Part shown: positions 34,159-43,137 of the stretch, piece by piece
Position numbering within the stretch: the stretch's first letter is position 1
How the letters are laid out: each line of letters starts with the position of its first letter
NCBI GenBank assembly: GCA_022787425.1
Contig: JALFWB010000002.1
Location: 29,396 to 93,395 of the forward strand
Direction: 5' to 3'
Origin: Akkermansia sp.
Lineage (GTDB): Bacteria; Verrucomicrobiota; Verrucomicrobiia; Verrucomicrobiales; Akkermansiaceae
Length of the DNA: 64,000 nt
The notes under the pieces: model-generated
Told to the model about the DNA's origin: nothing
Seen by the model: only the letters and a program-made list of their open reading frames with translations
Databases searched by the model: none
Made by a program: the position numbers and the translations under genes

Positions 34159-34699
34159 AGTTCTGTATAGCAAGCAAATGTTCCTTAGTACCGTAGCCGG
34201 CATTCCGAGCAAAACCATAGTGCGGAAAGAGAGCATCCAGCTCCTGCATACGGCGATCTCGCGTTACTTTTGCCAAAATACTGGCAGCGGCTATGCTCAG
34301 GCAGAGGGCATCCCCGCGCACGATATTGCGCTGCGGCAGGGGAAACCCCGGTACCGCCAGTCCATCGATGAGCGCGAAATCCGCCGTAACCGACAGGCCC
34401 TCCGCCGCGCGACGCATGGCCAGGTGCGTGGCCCGCAGAATGTTCAGGCGATCTATTTCCTCCACCGAGGCTTCCGCCACGCATTTCTGCACACGGTCAT
34501 CATCCATCAGTGCCGCATAGAGTGCCTCGCGACGCCGAGCTGTCAGCTGCTTGGAGTCATTCAGCCCGGGGAGGGAAAAATCCGGCGGCAGCACCACAGC
34601 CGCCGCCATCACCGGCCCTGCCAAGGGCCCTCTGCCCGCCTCATCGATACCGCACACACAAGTATAACCGGCAGCGTATGCAGCAGACTCGGCCTCCAT
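34088..34699 (-). CDS. rnhB: Ribonuclease HII
   Basis: A 203-aa nuclease that cuts the RNA strand of RNA-DNA hybrids and excises misincorporated ribonucleotides. Catalytic motifs: [14 protein letters not shown] (DEAGRG), [13 protein letters not shown] (DSK), FALIDGLAV and [22 protein letters not shown], ending with [24 protein letters not shown]. Starts are possible at 34744 (overlapping the upstream gene) or 34699; the latter leaves a 16-nt gap and is chosen. The yraN reading frame overlaps its end, and the pair probably forms one transcript with the upstream exported protein. Confidence 0.92.
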   Translation of the reverse strand: [203 protein letters not shown]

Positions 34700-34715
34700 G
34701 GTAGGTCCGCCGATC

Positions 34716-36398
34716 TCACTTTTTTTGCTTCTTGGCATGCTCACGATTCTTTCTTACCTGCTCCAGAATATTCTTGGGCAGCGGTTTCCCTTCCTGTAAG
34801 GCGTTCAGGGCCTCTATATCATCCAAATAGCGGCTGATCGGAGTCGAGGGGCCATTATCCTCTCCTTCTCGGCGCAGACTGCGCATCGCCGCCATAAAGG
34901 CATCCACGTCGGTTCCGTTGACGTAACCCATGTGGCTCAGCTCAAATCGATCCAAGAATTCCTTTCCCCGCACCATCGTTGCCATATAGGCCGCACGCAG
35001 CTCCTTGGCCGGACCCAAGGAGGCGATCAATTCATCCGTGTCAGCCCCTTTCGTCAGTCGCTGCAGCGCACGGCTATATTCCTGAACGATAGGACGATAA
35101 CCGGGGAAACATTTTTCCTGAAGTCGCAGAAGGCGTCCGACACAAGCCACGGCATGTTGCCTCCAATCCGGCAACTCCTGCAGACTCAGCAAGTCGTCCG
35201 CCGACACCGGCTTAGGCGTCTTTGTTGTCTCGTCATACAAGATAATGGTCAATGCCTCCGTTAACTGTTTTTCACTCTCAGTCGGGGTCAACGTTTCCGT
35301 GGCGGACGGCAGGGAAAGTGTGGCCAACTCCACAGCCCACCACTCGGTCAGTGCTTGTTTATTGATACCCAGCTCATGGAAATAACGCATGAGGATTTCC
35401 CGGGCTGTTCCTTCTTCTGCTGCAGCCTCGGAAAGCAGCCCCTTCAAACGATCCGCGCCGGAGGATTTAGAGAGCAAACTCATCATCAGCACACCGCAGG
35501 AGACCTCGTACACCTGCCGCGTAGCGGGATCCAAATCCTGCGGAGAACCGAGATCCAATATATCCTCCGGTGAGAGCATCTCCGCACGTTCGAACAAGTT
35601 TCGGTAGAGCCGCCGGTCCACACGTCCGCTTCGCCACAATATTGCCTGCTGAATTCCCGTAATCAGCCAAGGCGGTAGGCCCACACGATCCGGAAATTCC
35701 TCCGGCTTCGTCCCCCTCAAAGCATATTCATATAAAACAACAGTGATGAGTGCATCCCGAAATTTCTGCAGATTGATTCCACCCCCCGGATAGATGCGTA
35801 TCTGAAAGTTCGGCTCCGAACCGATAATGCGAATGCGGGTACGGATGGGGTTTACTTCCGGCAAATCATCCGGACTCCCGATCAGGCGGATCGACACAGA
35901 ATATTTCCATCCGCCCTCCAGCTTTAACAGCGTATTCAACTGCTTGCGGGTATCATCGGCGAAACCGGCAATAGCCCCCATACGCAAAGCATCGCCTCCG
36001 CTCACAGAAAACATCCGAGATTGCGAAACCACAGTCTTATCCTCCCCCGTGCGGGGACGATAATCCGGGTTCAGAACCGGACGCGGAACAGTAAACGGAT
36101 CATAATCCGGCTGCGGCAGAGGGGCTACCGGTTGTTTTCTCCCGTTCGAGGGAGCCACAATATCGGCCCCGCTGCCTCCCGTCTGAGTTTGAGTCTGAGA
36201 AGCGGTATCTGTTTTTTTCGTATCATCTGTCTGCTTCGGGTCATCCGGCATCGGCACCCAACCGGGTGCCGGCTCCTGGTCGTTCACATCACCCGTGTCC
36301 TCCAACAGACTCTCATCAATGACATCGTCCTCTTCCTCCCCAGGAGCTGTCAGCATGGGGAATACAAAGGCACAAAAGATGAGTAATTTCCACTTCAC
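34716..36398 (-). CDS. Exported protein with a degenerate gluzincin-like domain
   Basis: 560 aa; not a named family. It starts at a GTG with a signal peptide (MKWKLLIFCAFVFPMLTAPG), followed by an acidic, Thr/Pro-rich disordered stretch to about residue 120. The central region VVLYEYALRG ... LPPWLITGIQQAI resembles the helix pair of peptidase-MA-like gluzincins (HELxH ... PxWLxEGLA), but the zinc-binding HExxH is replaced by YEYAL and the glutamate of EGLA is absent. A catalytic role is therefore unlikely; it may be a structural or scaffold relative. The C-terminus is Lys-rich (NREHAKKQKK). It has its own promoter and precedes rnhB. Confidence 0.65.
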   Translation of the reverse strand: MKWKLLIFCAFVFPMLTAPGEEEDDVIDESLLEDTGDVNDQEPAPGWVPMPDDPKQTDDTKKTDTASQTQTQTGGSGADIVAPSNGRKQPVAPLPQPDYDPFTVPRPVLNPDYRPRTGEDKTVVSQSRMFSVSGGDALRMGAIAGFADDTRKQLNTLLKLEGGWKYSVSIRLIGSPDDLPEVNPIRTRIRIIGSEPNFQIRIYPGGGINLQKFRDALITVVLYEYALRGTKPEEFPDRVGLPPWLITGIQQAILWRSGRVDRRLYRNLFERAEMLSPEDILDLGSPQDLDPATRQVYEVSCGVLMMSLLSKSSGADRLKGLLSEAAAEEGTAREILMRYFHELGINKQALTEWWAVELATLSLPSATETLTPTESEKQLTEALTIILYDETTKTPKPVSADDLLSLQELPDWRQHAVACVGRLLRLQEKCFPGYRPIVQEYSRALQRLTKGADTDELIASLGPAKELRAAYMATMVRGKEFLDRFELSHMGYVNGTDVDAFMAAMRSLRREGEDNGPSTPISRYLDDIEALNALQEGKPLPKNILEQVRKNREHAKKQKK

Positions 36399-36404
36399 TG
36401 CTGC

Positions 36405-36433
36405 ATACTACCAAAGTTTATCCAACCCTGCAA
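36405..36433 (-). promoter_or_regulatory. Promoter of the exported protein-rnhB-yraN unit, leaderless type
   Basis: On the minus strand, TTGCAG (36433-36428), a 17-nt spacer, then TAGTAT (36410-36405). The GTG at 36398 follows after 6 nt. Confidence 0.75.
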
Positions 36434-36460
36434 GCTCAAAGTGCGGCACAAACGCGGGCA

Positions 36461-37471
36461 TCACTTCTCCTCCGGCTGCCGCAGGATCAGCTTAATCACA
36501 TAAGTTCCGGTCTCCGGGTCCTCCTGCAGACGCTCGATATAGTCCAACTCCTGCTTACCGCTGATCGTCAGGGCCAAATCCTTCCCCAACCGAATAGATT
36601 TGATAAAACGATTCAGCTTCTTCCCCACCGCCTCCGAAGCCAATGGGGTATCTGACGGTATATCACACTCCACCTTCTTGACCAATTTTTCCTTCGTTGC
36701 CTTGTAATCCTCATCGGACACAAACTGCCGGCAGCAAGTCGCCAACTCTCCCTCGTCAAAACTGTCACCGTGCTGCACAAGCTCCTGCACACTCTTCTTG
36801 AAGCGATCCGCCTCCGCCGTGCTCTTCAACTTGTCGGACACCGCCTTCACCATGCTCGTTGCAAACTTGCCCTTGATTTTGTCTGTCAACACCGGTTTAG
36901 CATCCAACAGACCATTCACCAGCAGATTTTTATACGCCGCATCGGTAATCACATATGACTCATTCTTACCGCTGACGTACAGGAATCCCCGCTTGAGGTG
37001 GTCCAGTAAAAAACCCTCCGCCCAATCGGACCTTGCCGTCACCCGCGAACTCTCCACCCGCAACACCCCTACCGGAGCATCCAGCGGGCAAATCAGCGCA
37101 CAAACAGTCTTCCGCCCATGCCAGTCAACATTTAATGTAGCAATAATGAGCCGACACGTCGGCATCGATGGATCACTGACCTCCTCATAAAGGATCTCGC
37201 TGAGCTTTTCCGCCGCCGAACGGAAGGTAGCATCTTCCGTCAAACGCTGCATTCGGGCCGCACTCTGCTCGCTCAAGCGATACGGCATCCCCTTCTCCGC
37301 AAGGCGCCACACCAGCTCCTCCAAACCCGCTCCCAACACCTCCGACTCCCGAGCCTCCACCCCGCCGAACTCACACGCCTCCGGCTGTTGCAGCTCCTCA
37401 TTCCGCAGTCTATTCCCCACCGTATGAATCACAATCTGCCTAATCACTCTTTCCGTTTCCTCCATACTCAT
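36461..37471 (-). CDS. Possible nucleoid-associated protein (NdpA-like), uncertain
   Basis: 336 aa, soluble, no signal peptide. The layout recalls the 37-kDa nucleoid-associated (NA37/YejK) family: an N-terminal IRQIVIHTVG start, a central strand CALICPLDAPVG, a helical region with FDEGELATCCRQFVSDEDYKATKEKL, and a C-terminal FIKSIRLGKDLALTIS followed by a strand TYVIKLILR. The match is by pattern only and could be wrong; treat it as an uncharacterised protein. A promoter 6 nt upstream of the ATG supports the start. The next gene downstream is the separate exported-protein unit. Confidence 0.45.
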   Translation of the reverse strand: MSMEETERVIRQIVIHTVGNRLRNEELQQPEACEFGGVEARESEVLGAGLEELVWRLAEKGMPYRLSEQSAARMQRLTEDATFRSAAEKLSEILYEEVSDPSMPTCRLIIATLNVDWHGRKTVCALICPLDAPVGVLRVESSRVTARSDWAEGFLLDHLKRGFLYVSGKNESYVITDAAYKNLLVNGLLDAKPVLTDKIKGKFATSMVKAVSDKLKSTAEADRFKKSVQELVQHGDSFDEGELATCCRQFVSDEDYKATKEKLVKKVECDIPSDTPLASEAVGKKLNRFIKSIRLGKDLALTISGKQELDYIERLQEDPETGTYVIKLILRQPEEK

Positions 37472-37477
37472 GCCCCG

Positions 37478-37506
37478 AGTCTACACCCAAATTCCCCACC
37501 CCGCAA
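37478..37506 (-). promoter_or_regulatory. Promoter of the NdpA-like gene, leaderless type
   Basis: On the minus strand, TTGCGG (37506-37501), a 17-nt spacer, then TAGACT (37483-37478). The ATG at 37471 follows after 6 nt. Confidence 0.7.
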
Positions 37507-37541
37507 GCCCCCTCTGCGGCATACAGAACGAATACTATTTC

Positions 37542-37841
37542 CTAGAAAGGAGCATCGACAAACACAGACCCGGCTCCGCTGACAAGATGCAGCCCGGTCA
37601 TCGTCACGCTGCGGTAATTTGTATCATTGATTTGCTCAATGTTATACCCTTGGCAGTTGTTTGACGAATAGATTATGAGCATCTTAATTCCCTGTGAGTT
37701 TCGGCGAATATAGTCGATGACGCTCTCGCGGGTTCCCCTATTGATTGTTCCGACAAAGACACCGGGCTTAGGCTCGATAAACCAGCGTTTCATGATACCT
37801 CGAATGGCATCGGGACTATCCTGTGCGATGATAACGGTCAT
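37542..37841 (-). CDS. cas2: CRISPR-associated endoribonuclease Cas2, type I-E
   Basis: A 99-aa protein of the short I-E Cas2 subfamily. It starts MTVIIAQDSPDAIRGIMKRWFIEP, with KPGVFVGTINRGTRES and a terminal strand GLHLVSGAG. Two Cas2 dimers' worth of Cas1 form the complex that inserts new spacers. The frame overlaps cas1 by ATGA, and it is the last gene of the cas operon. No C-terminal DEDDh exonuclease fusion is present. Confidence 0.93.
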   Translation of the reverse strand: MTVIIAQDSPDAIRGIMKRWFIEPKPGVFVGTINRGTRESVIDYIRRNSQGIKMLIIYSSNNCQGYNIEQINDTNYRSVTMTGLHLVSGAGSVFVDAPF

Positions 37842-38680
37842 TTTTCGGGGCTGAAGAGAAGTTGAAGATCCTTGGGCATTCTCTGCATGAGTGCGGTCTG
37901 CTCAATTTTCTGTTTGAGGGTCAACCGAACCCGCTTTTCTATATCGGCGGTGGACTCCGCTACTGTTTCGAAAGCGGCCAGAAAGGAGGTCTCCCTCTTG
38001 TAAAGATCGGCGATATCGTAAATAAAGGGAAGTGTGCCAGCGGCATGAATAAACCCGAGAGAAGGGATAAAGCCCATGGAGCAACAGATGGCCGATGTCA
38101 GCGAGTACAGAGAGGCATTGGCTGCGGATAATGCCCTGTTGATCGTGTCTGATATATTCCAATTAGATTTGTTGTAATCACGGCCCTTCCATGTGACACC
38201 GAAGCGTCTTCCGTATTCCGCATACAGAGCCCGCACTCGTATACCTTCCATGCCACGCAGCTCCTTGATGCTGTATTTGTATACTTCTATATCGGGAAAA
38301 CGTGATCGGAACATGCGCCGTCCAACCAAGGTATGAAGTTTCTTGTCTGCCCACCATGAGGCATGGATTCGGGACATAGAGTTGTCATGGGTTGGAGTAA
38401 TCCCATACGCGTAAAAATGCATTCCGTCTTCACCCGTCCAGACCAGTGGCGTGTTACTGTCTGCGCAAGCCTTGACAGCCGCATGGGTAATGCTGACTCC
38501 GGGACCGAGAAGCAAACAAGATAACGTTGCGATGGGAATGGGGCACAGCAATCCATCACTACCGATCCACAGGATGCCGGAGTCATCTACCTCCAGCCGC
38601 CCATGCTCGAGGTAGATGGGTGTCCAGCGATCCTTTGCTCGAGGCAGTGCCTCTATGGGCGGTTTCTCAAAAAGGGGCAT
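37838..38680 (-). CDS. cas1: CRISPR-associated integrase Cas1, type I-E
   Basis: A 280-aa integrase that inserts prespacers at the leader end of the array. The metal-binding residues lie in RALYAEYGRRFGV (Glu) and GFIPSLGFIHAAGTLPFIYD, followed by IADLYK (His and Asp). The start is ATG 38680, which shares one base with the cas5e stop (TGATG). The frame extends 23 codons upstream within cas5e but has no support. Intact active-site residues suggest that adaptation is functional. Confidence 0.93.
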   Translation of the reverse strand: MPLFEKPPIEALPRAKDRWTPIYLEHGRLEVDDSGILWIGSDGLLCPIPIATLSCLLLGPGVSITHAAVKACADSNTPLVWTGEDGMHFYAYGITPTHDNSMSRIHASWWADKKLHTLVGRRMFRSRFPDIEVYKYSIKELRGMEGIRVRALYAEYGRRFGVTWKGRDYNKSNWNISDTINRALSAANASLYSLTSAICCSMGFIPSLGFIHAAGTLPFIYDIADLYKRETSFLAAFETVAESTADIEKRVRLTLKQKIEQTALMQRMPKDLQLLFSPEK

Positions 38681-39381
38681 CAGAACGCAAAGAAATCTCT
38701 TCCTTCTGCTATAGGAGTAACGTGGCGTACGGCACGCTGTCCATAGCATCGCTCCTCTCGCCCGGATGAATCGGCACGTCCGAAGCTCACGGGGGCGTCA
38801 TTCCAAAGCTCTGCCGAGGAATCGAATTTTTCGACCTCGGAATAGATTTCCAGCTTGTCATGGTCTACATCCGGGAAAATGCGGTCGCGCGCTTCAGCCG
38901 CCGACACAATATCCTCTTGTATAAGCGGTTCCGCAGGAATGCAGCACTTTCGTCCGAACCAGATCCCCCATTTGGGATTCCGCAATGCCTCGGCAGCCTG
39001 CTCCAGAAAGGTTTTATTTGCTGATTCCAGAAGCACAATAAACTTTCGATCCAGCCAATACTCGCGTTCCGTTAGTATCGTTTCCAGCTTTTCCCCGTTC
39101 TCTGCAGCACGAGTATCCTGAACAGTGTGAAAATCTCTTAAAACACAGCCATGCAGTTCTTCTGGCTTGCATGGCGAGAAGCTGCTCATCAGAATACTGC
39201 CAAATTCCCGAATGACGGCCTTTTCCTCCTCACTCTGCTTTTCGACCCCCAAGGCGGCGCAGACCATCCCACAGATGGCGCTTTTTGTGGGTGCCGTTCC
39301 CGCAGAGCGACGCTGAAAAAAGCTCCTCATCCCCCATGATTGCATGGGGGATGAAAGATGAATGATGAGAGCATACCTCAT
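38680..39381 (-). CDS. cas5e: Cascade subunit Cas5e
   Basis: A 233-aa RAMP protein that holds the 5' handle of the crRNA at the foot of Cascade. The N-terminus YALIIHLSSPMQSWGMRSFFQRRSA fits the I-E Cas5 pattern (sPmQSWG), and the middle has TILTEREYWLDRKFIVLLES and the strand GIWFGRKCCIPAEPL. It overlaps cas7e by four bases (ATGA) and cas1 by one, in a tightly coupled operon. Confidence 0.92.
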   Translation of the reverse strand: MRYALIIHLSSPMQSWGMRSFFQRRSAGTAPTKSAICGMVCAALGVEKQSEEEKAVIREFGSILMSSFSPCKPEELHGCVLRDFHTVQDTRAAENGEKLETILTEREYWLDRKFIVLLESANKTFLEQAAEALRNPKWGIWFGRKCCIPAEPLIQEDIVSAAEARDRIFPDVDHDKLEIYSEVEKFDSSAELWNDAPVSFGRADSSGREERCYGQRAVRHVTPIAEGRDFFAF

Positions 39382-40454
39382 AAACTATCAACCAATCTGC
39401 TGATGAAATCACTGATGGGCATGCCCGGAATTTGAGCTTCATCGTCAACAGAAAGCCCCCATGTCGTTTTCATCTTGCCGTATTCTTCAAGCAATTTTGC
39501 AGTCGAGTCCTCCAAGTACCCCGTCGAGGAGTATACCGGCTTCTCAAAGGCATTCACCAACTGAAGCGGATGCCCGGCCTTGCGGTGCAGTCCCAAGACA
39601 AACCCCGGAACGGTAGCTGCATTCATGGAGTTCTGTCGTGCATGGGGAACCGCCACCAGGGCCGATTGGATGAAGGCACGGAGAATTTTCTTGATTTCCT
39701 CTTCGCTGACACCCTTCATATTGCTTCTCAGCAGATCCAAGTTAATGGCGATATAGCGATAGTAGCATGCGGAATTAAATTCCAGCACACCGGTCATTCC
39801 TGCTCCCATCTCGCCCTCCGGTTGTTTATCATCCAAGGCCGTGTAGAAATCCAATTCGGTGTCAGACTTGTGGGTGGAGATGGCATGGGTGAACATAGCA
39901 GCCGCTTCCACATTGAGACTGGGGTCACTTGCCACCATACGCCCGAACAGAGCAATATCGGCAGCATCCTTGCAACTGACCGCCGAGATGGCCTTCTTTA
40001 CCCCCTTGAGACAATCTGACGGCTTAGCTTTGGGGTTGTCATTGAAGAAGAGGATGGCCGCCTGAACCATAGCATCCAGCTCAGCCGGTGAAAGAAAGAC
40101 GAGCGTAGTCGCTTTGCACTCAGCCTTCTCCTCGCCTTTTTTACTTTTTTTGTTTTCCTTCAGACTGCTCCAAATGGAAGTAAGAGTCTCTGCCAATTCC
40201 TGCGCGTTGCCTGCATAGTCAGCAGCCTCGATGCGCTCCCGAAGCATGTCGCAGAATAATTTCGTACGCATGCCCTGTGCAAAATCCGGGGTCAACTCCT
40301 TGAAGAGTTCGCGTTGGCTGCGTTTGAGACATTGGCTGGAGATGCGTGCTCGGCGGGCTCCGCCGAAGATGGCAGACTTGGGGACTCCCAAATCATCTCT
40401 GTTGAGACAGGAGACCGGGAATGACTGGAGAATGTGGAGTTCGATAAGTTCCAT
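39378..40454 (-). CDS. cas7e: Cascade backbone subunit Cas7e
   Basis: A 358-aa RAMP protein, the six-copy backbone that coats the crRNA spacer. The N-terminal signature is unmistakable: LHILQSFPVSCLNRDDLG, PKSAIFGGARRARISSQCLKRS. Later segments include MFTHAISTHKSDTELDFYTALDD, AHMGTGEF-like GMTGVLEFNSACYYRY and HARQNSMNA. It begins 13 nt after the cas6e stop. Confidence 0.95.
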   Translation of the reverse strand: MELIELHILQSFPVSCLNRDDLGVPKSAIFGGARRARISSQCLKRSQRELFKELTPDFAQGMRTKLFCDMLRERIEAADYAGNAQELAETLTSIWSSLKENKKSKKGEEKAECKATTLVFLSPAELDAMVQAAILFFNDNPKAKPSDCLKGVKKAISAVSCKDAADIALFGRMVASDPSLNVEAAAMFTHAISTHKSDTELDFYTALDDKQPEGEMGAGMTGVLEFNSACYYRYIAINLDLLRSNMKGVSEEEIKKILRAFIQSALVAVPHARQNSMNAATVPGFVLGLHRKAGHPLQLVNAFEKPVYSSTGYLEDSTAKLLEEYGKMKTTWGLSVDDEAQIPGMPISDFISRLVDSL

Positions 40455-40467
40455 GATGAGAATGGGG

Positions 40468-41112
40468 TTAATGTGTGGAGATGATAGGTTGCAGCATCAG
40501 TAAACCGAATCCGAATGATTTAGCCGAACCGATGCCTTCGATAAATGTTTTCTGAAAAAGTTCTGAATCTGTTACCTCGAGGACTCCGCTGAATTGCACC
40601 GAGCCATGGTGTGCAGCGCGGAGTTGTTTCTTTCGGAAATCAAGCCTCTTTTCTCGAGTAATCAGAAGACTACAGGGAGGATTGGGCCATGCCGCAGAAT
40701 GAGGAATACAGAACCCTCCGGTTTGGCCTTTTCGTTCCAGCCAATGCAGCAGAGCCTCGTCACTTGTCAGCGGTACCCGCATGGAACAAGGCTTACCCGT
40801 TTTCTTGTCGTGTGTCAACCTCTTCGTCGGGTTCGCTCGGAGTTGAAAACGGTAACGGCTGTGCTGCAGAAACTCAGGGGGTACCTCCCTGCAACGAAAC
40901 AGGCTCTGCGGTAGATCTATAGGCGGCTGGGGTTGAGTTTTCGACAGGATCAACAGCTTGATCCCATAATCTCCTATGTCCACCCTATACAGGAAATCCC
41001 GATCATCCCTCCCCGGGAAGAATGTCCAAACAACCTGATGCCAATTGTAGGGGTTCCCGGGGCACAGAATCGCAGCATCATGTCCCCTCATTGTCAATTC
41101 AGTCAGATACAT
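40468..41112 (-). CDS. cas6e: crRNA endonuclease Cas6e
   Basis: 214 aa from the ATG at 41112. It opens MYLTELTMRGHD, with the catalytic pair Tyr22/His25 in NPYNWHQVVWTFFPG, then RDFLYRVD, and a glycine-rich C-terminal loop EGIGSAKSFGFGLLML. It cuts the repeat hairpin to release crRNAs and stays bound to the 3' stem. The start lies within the end of cse2 (14-nt overlap). The frame is open further upstream inside cse2. Its position between cse2 and cas7e differs from the E. coli I-E order, where it follows cas5e. Confidence 0.9.
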   Translation of the reverse strand: MYLTELTMRGHDAAILCPGNPYNWHQVVWTFFPGRDDRDFLYRVDIGDYGIKLLILSKTQPQPPIDLPQSLFRCREVPPEFLQHSRYRFQLRANPTKRLTHDKKTGKPCSMRVPLTSDEALLHWLERKGQTGGFCIPHSAAWPNPPCSLLITREKRLDFRKKQLRAAHHGSVQFSGVLEVTDSELFQKTFIEGIGSAKSFGFGLLMLQPIISTH

Positions 41113-41593
41113 GCTCGTCTTCATCGGGGGTGGTAGGTGACGTCCAATACTGGATGGCCCATCTCTCGCGAACTCGATCGGACCAGTACTGCAAATCCGT
41201 ATAGAGAGCACCGTAATTAACCGGAATATCTGCACTTTTCAGCCCCATCATCATTTCCGGGAGGTGGGAAAGCACTTCCTCCCGAGTACAGGCGAGCAAG
41301 CGGCGGAATCTCATGTCCAAGGGAGACGAATCATCCGAATTACCCCTTAATCGGGCCAACCTCCGACATGCTGAGCCGAAGCCATAGTTTGTGTCTGCTG
41401 ACTCAAGCGGGTGCAACGCATACAACCCGGCTATGGTTTCCACAATTCTGTCACCGATAGCTCCCGGTAGTTGGCCCAAAGACATCCAGCCGCGCATGCG
41501 CTGGCTGGGGCGCAGCAGACAGCGCAGTCCGGCCATCCTCCCGGTGTTTTCACGGGAATCTCTCAGAAATATGAGGAGAGTTTCTGATTTCAT
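41099..41593 (-). CDS. cse2: Cascade small subunit Cse2 (Cas11e)
   Basis: A 164-aa all-helical subunit; two copies form the belly of Cascade and stabilise the displaced strand. It shows LRRLLRPSQRMR-like residues near the start (GLRCLLRPSQRMRGWMSLG), a Trp/Arg-rich pattern, and FRRLLACTREEVLSHLPEMM. It starts at an ATGA overlap with cas8e and overlaps cas6e at its 3' end. Confidence 0.88.
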   Translation of the reverse strand: MKSETLLIFLRDSRENTGRMAGLRCLLRPSQRMRGWMSLGQLPGAIGDRIVETIAGLYALHPLESADTNYGFGSACRRLARLRGNSDDSSPLDMRFRRLLACTREEVLSHLPEMMMGLKSADIPVNYGALYTDLQYWSDRVRERWAIQYWTSPTTPDEDEHVSD

Positions 41594-43137
41594 TGCTTTT
41601 TATTAGTTATATATTTCAGTAAACCTTTGAGATGGGGTAGAGTTCGCTTTGATTCTGCCCAAGCACATAATTCTCGGTTCGTGCTGCGTGTAGCATAGGA
41701 GTCGAAGGCCGATTTTGCAGACTGTTCTACCCGTTGAGCCCACAATTGTGCGGCCTCTTCCATCTGTTTCACAGAGGTGGCTTGGTTGCACTGATATGCT
41801 ATATATGTGAGATGGGATTTCAATTCCAGCATATGATCCCAGTAGAATTGAGATGCTCTGTCCAAGAGCTTCTTCTCCTGTTTTGGATCTCCTGTCTTGC
41901 CTGCTTGCACCCTATTGATTTTTGTAAGGTATGATTGAAAAGCCTGTTGGAGAATCTGATTTCCCCGTTCGGCGCATTTGACCAATTTTGCCAAGTTCGT
42001 TTGATAAGTTTCCTCAAGAAAAAACGAACCTTTAAACGCAAAATCATCACACATAAGATCGAGAATTCTTGCTGTTTTTTGTTTGTCAACTACTAAGGCT
42101 CCCACCCAAACGGAGAAGCCGTTCTCAAGCTGTTCATTGTCAAAAAGCTGTGGTTGAAGACGATTCCGTTTTGAGAAATAATGAATCATAGTCGGTAGGC
42201 TACGCCAAATTGATCGAGATAAATCGGCACCCACAATTGTGCGCTTGCCGGATTCATCTGTTTTTATAGTCATGCTTTGTTCATAATATAACAATTCTCC
42301 TTTCTCTTTAGCCGTGTAACGCAGACCTCGAGCAAGCACGCAGCATCTAAGGTCGATACTAACACGGATGGTTTTGGATACCGGGACGAGACGCCCCAAA
42401 TACGTTTGTGTAGCATTGCGGACGGCCTCCGAGTCCTGCATATGCTTCGGCATCTGCTCCCAAACAGGAGCGCCGAAGGAAATATTTTGCGGTAGGGCTT
42501 CCTTGGGTATTAGGTTAAAATTGATGGTTTCCAAGAGATTTTTCCCAATCAGAAAAAGATGCAATGCGGAAGAGGGTATACACGGGCCGCTGCTGCATGA
42601 ATCCGGGGATTTTGCACCTGTTTTCACTCCTGCCCAAGTTGCAACGCCTATTGTACCGCCGGGCGAAAAGTTTTGATACGTAAGCAAGTCCAAGGCAATT
42701 TGGGCAGCAGAAGGAAGTTGGGGTCTCATTCCTCCAGCGTTATCAAACAAAGTGGAATTGTGGCCGGCAGCACCGGTCATATAAAGTTTAGAAATATCAA
42801 TTTCGCCCCCCTGCACATCGGCAAATTGCAGAAAAGCCCCCTCCTTACCTACGGGAAACAGCTCAAACGCTGACTCCCACTGCCGGAGATAGGCAAGTGA
42901 TTTCGGTACGATTTGCTCTCTGCAATCCTCGCGATCATCGATAGACTCAGGTCCATCGAGAGCCCGCTGCGTGATGCATAGCAGCAGCCTCATGACGGAA
43001 ATCCGCTCGTGTGCCTGCACGTCCAGATCCGTCAGTTCTGCGGCTCTCTCATAGAGGCTTTGCAGACTGCACATCACACGCCTACCGGCAGAGTCCAGTG
43101 CAGGTATCCATGGATCTTTTGTCAGATTAAAGGTCAT
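41590..43137 (-). CDS. cas8e: Cascade large subunit Cas8e (Cse1)
   Basis: A 515-aa subunit that recognises the PAM and recruits Cas3. It begins with the diagnostic FNLTKDPWIPALDSAGRRV, followed by QAHERISVMRLLLCITQRAL, LQFADVQGGEIDISKLYM and GPCIPSSALHLFLIGKNLLETI. The C-terminal helical bundle starts near residue 370. Length is typical. The first 11 bases overlap the end of cas3. Codon usage and base composition are more AT-rich than in flanking housekeeping genes. Confidence 0.93.
   Translation of the reverse strand: MTFNLTKDPWIPALDSAGRRVMCSLQSLYERAAELTDLDVQAHERISVMRLLLCITQRALDGPESIDDREDCREQIVPKSLAYLRQWESAFELFPVGKEGAFLQFADVQGGEIDISKLYMTGAAGHNSTLFDNAGGMRPQLPSAAQIALDLLTYQNFSPGGTIGVATWAGVKTGAKSPDSCSSGPCIPSSALHLFLIGKNLLETINFNLIPKEALPQNISFGAPVWEQMPKHMQDSEAVRNATQTYLGRLVPVSKTIRVSIDLRCCVLARGLRYTAKEKGELLYYEQSMTIKTDESGKRTIVGADLSRSIWRSLPTMIHYFSKRNRLQPQLFDNEQLENGFSVWVGALVVDKQKTARILDLMCDDFAFKGSFFLEETYQTNLAKLVKCAERGNQILQQAFQSYLTKINRVQAGKTGDPKQEKKLLDRASQFYWDHMLELKSHLTYIAYQCNQATSVKQMEEAAQLWAQRVEQSAKSAFDSYATRSTNRELCAWAESKRTLPHLKGLLKYITNKKQ

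Noticed and set aside
37542..37841. Cas2 fused to a DnaQ-type exonuclease, as in some I-E systems
   Set aside because: The protein ends at 99 aa with no extension.
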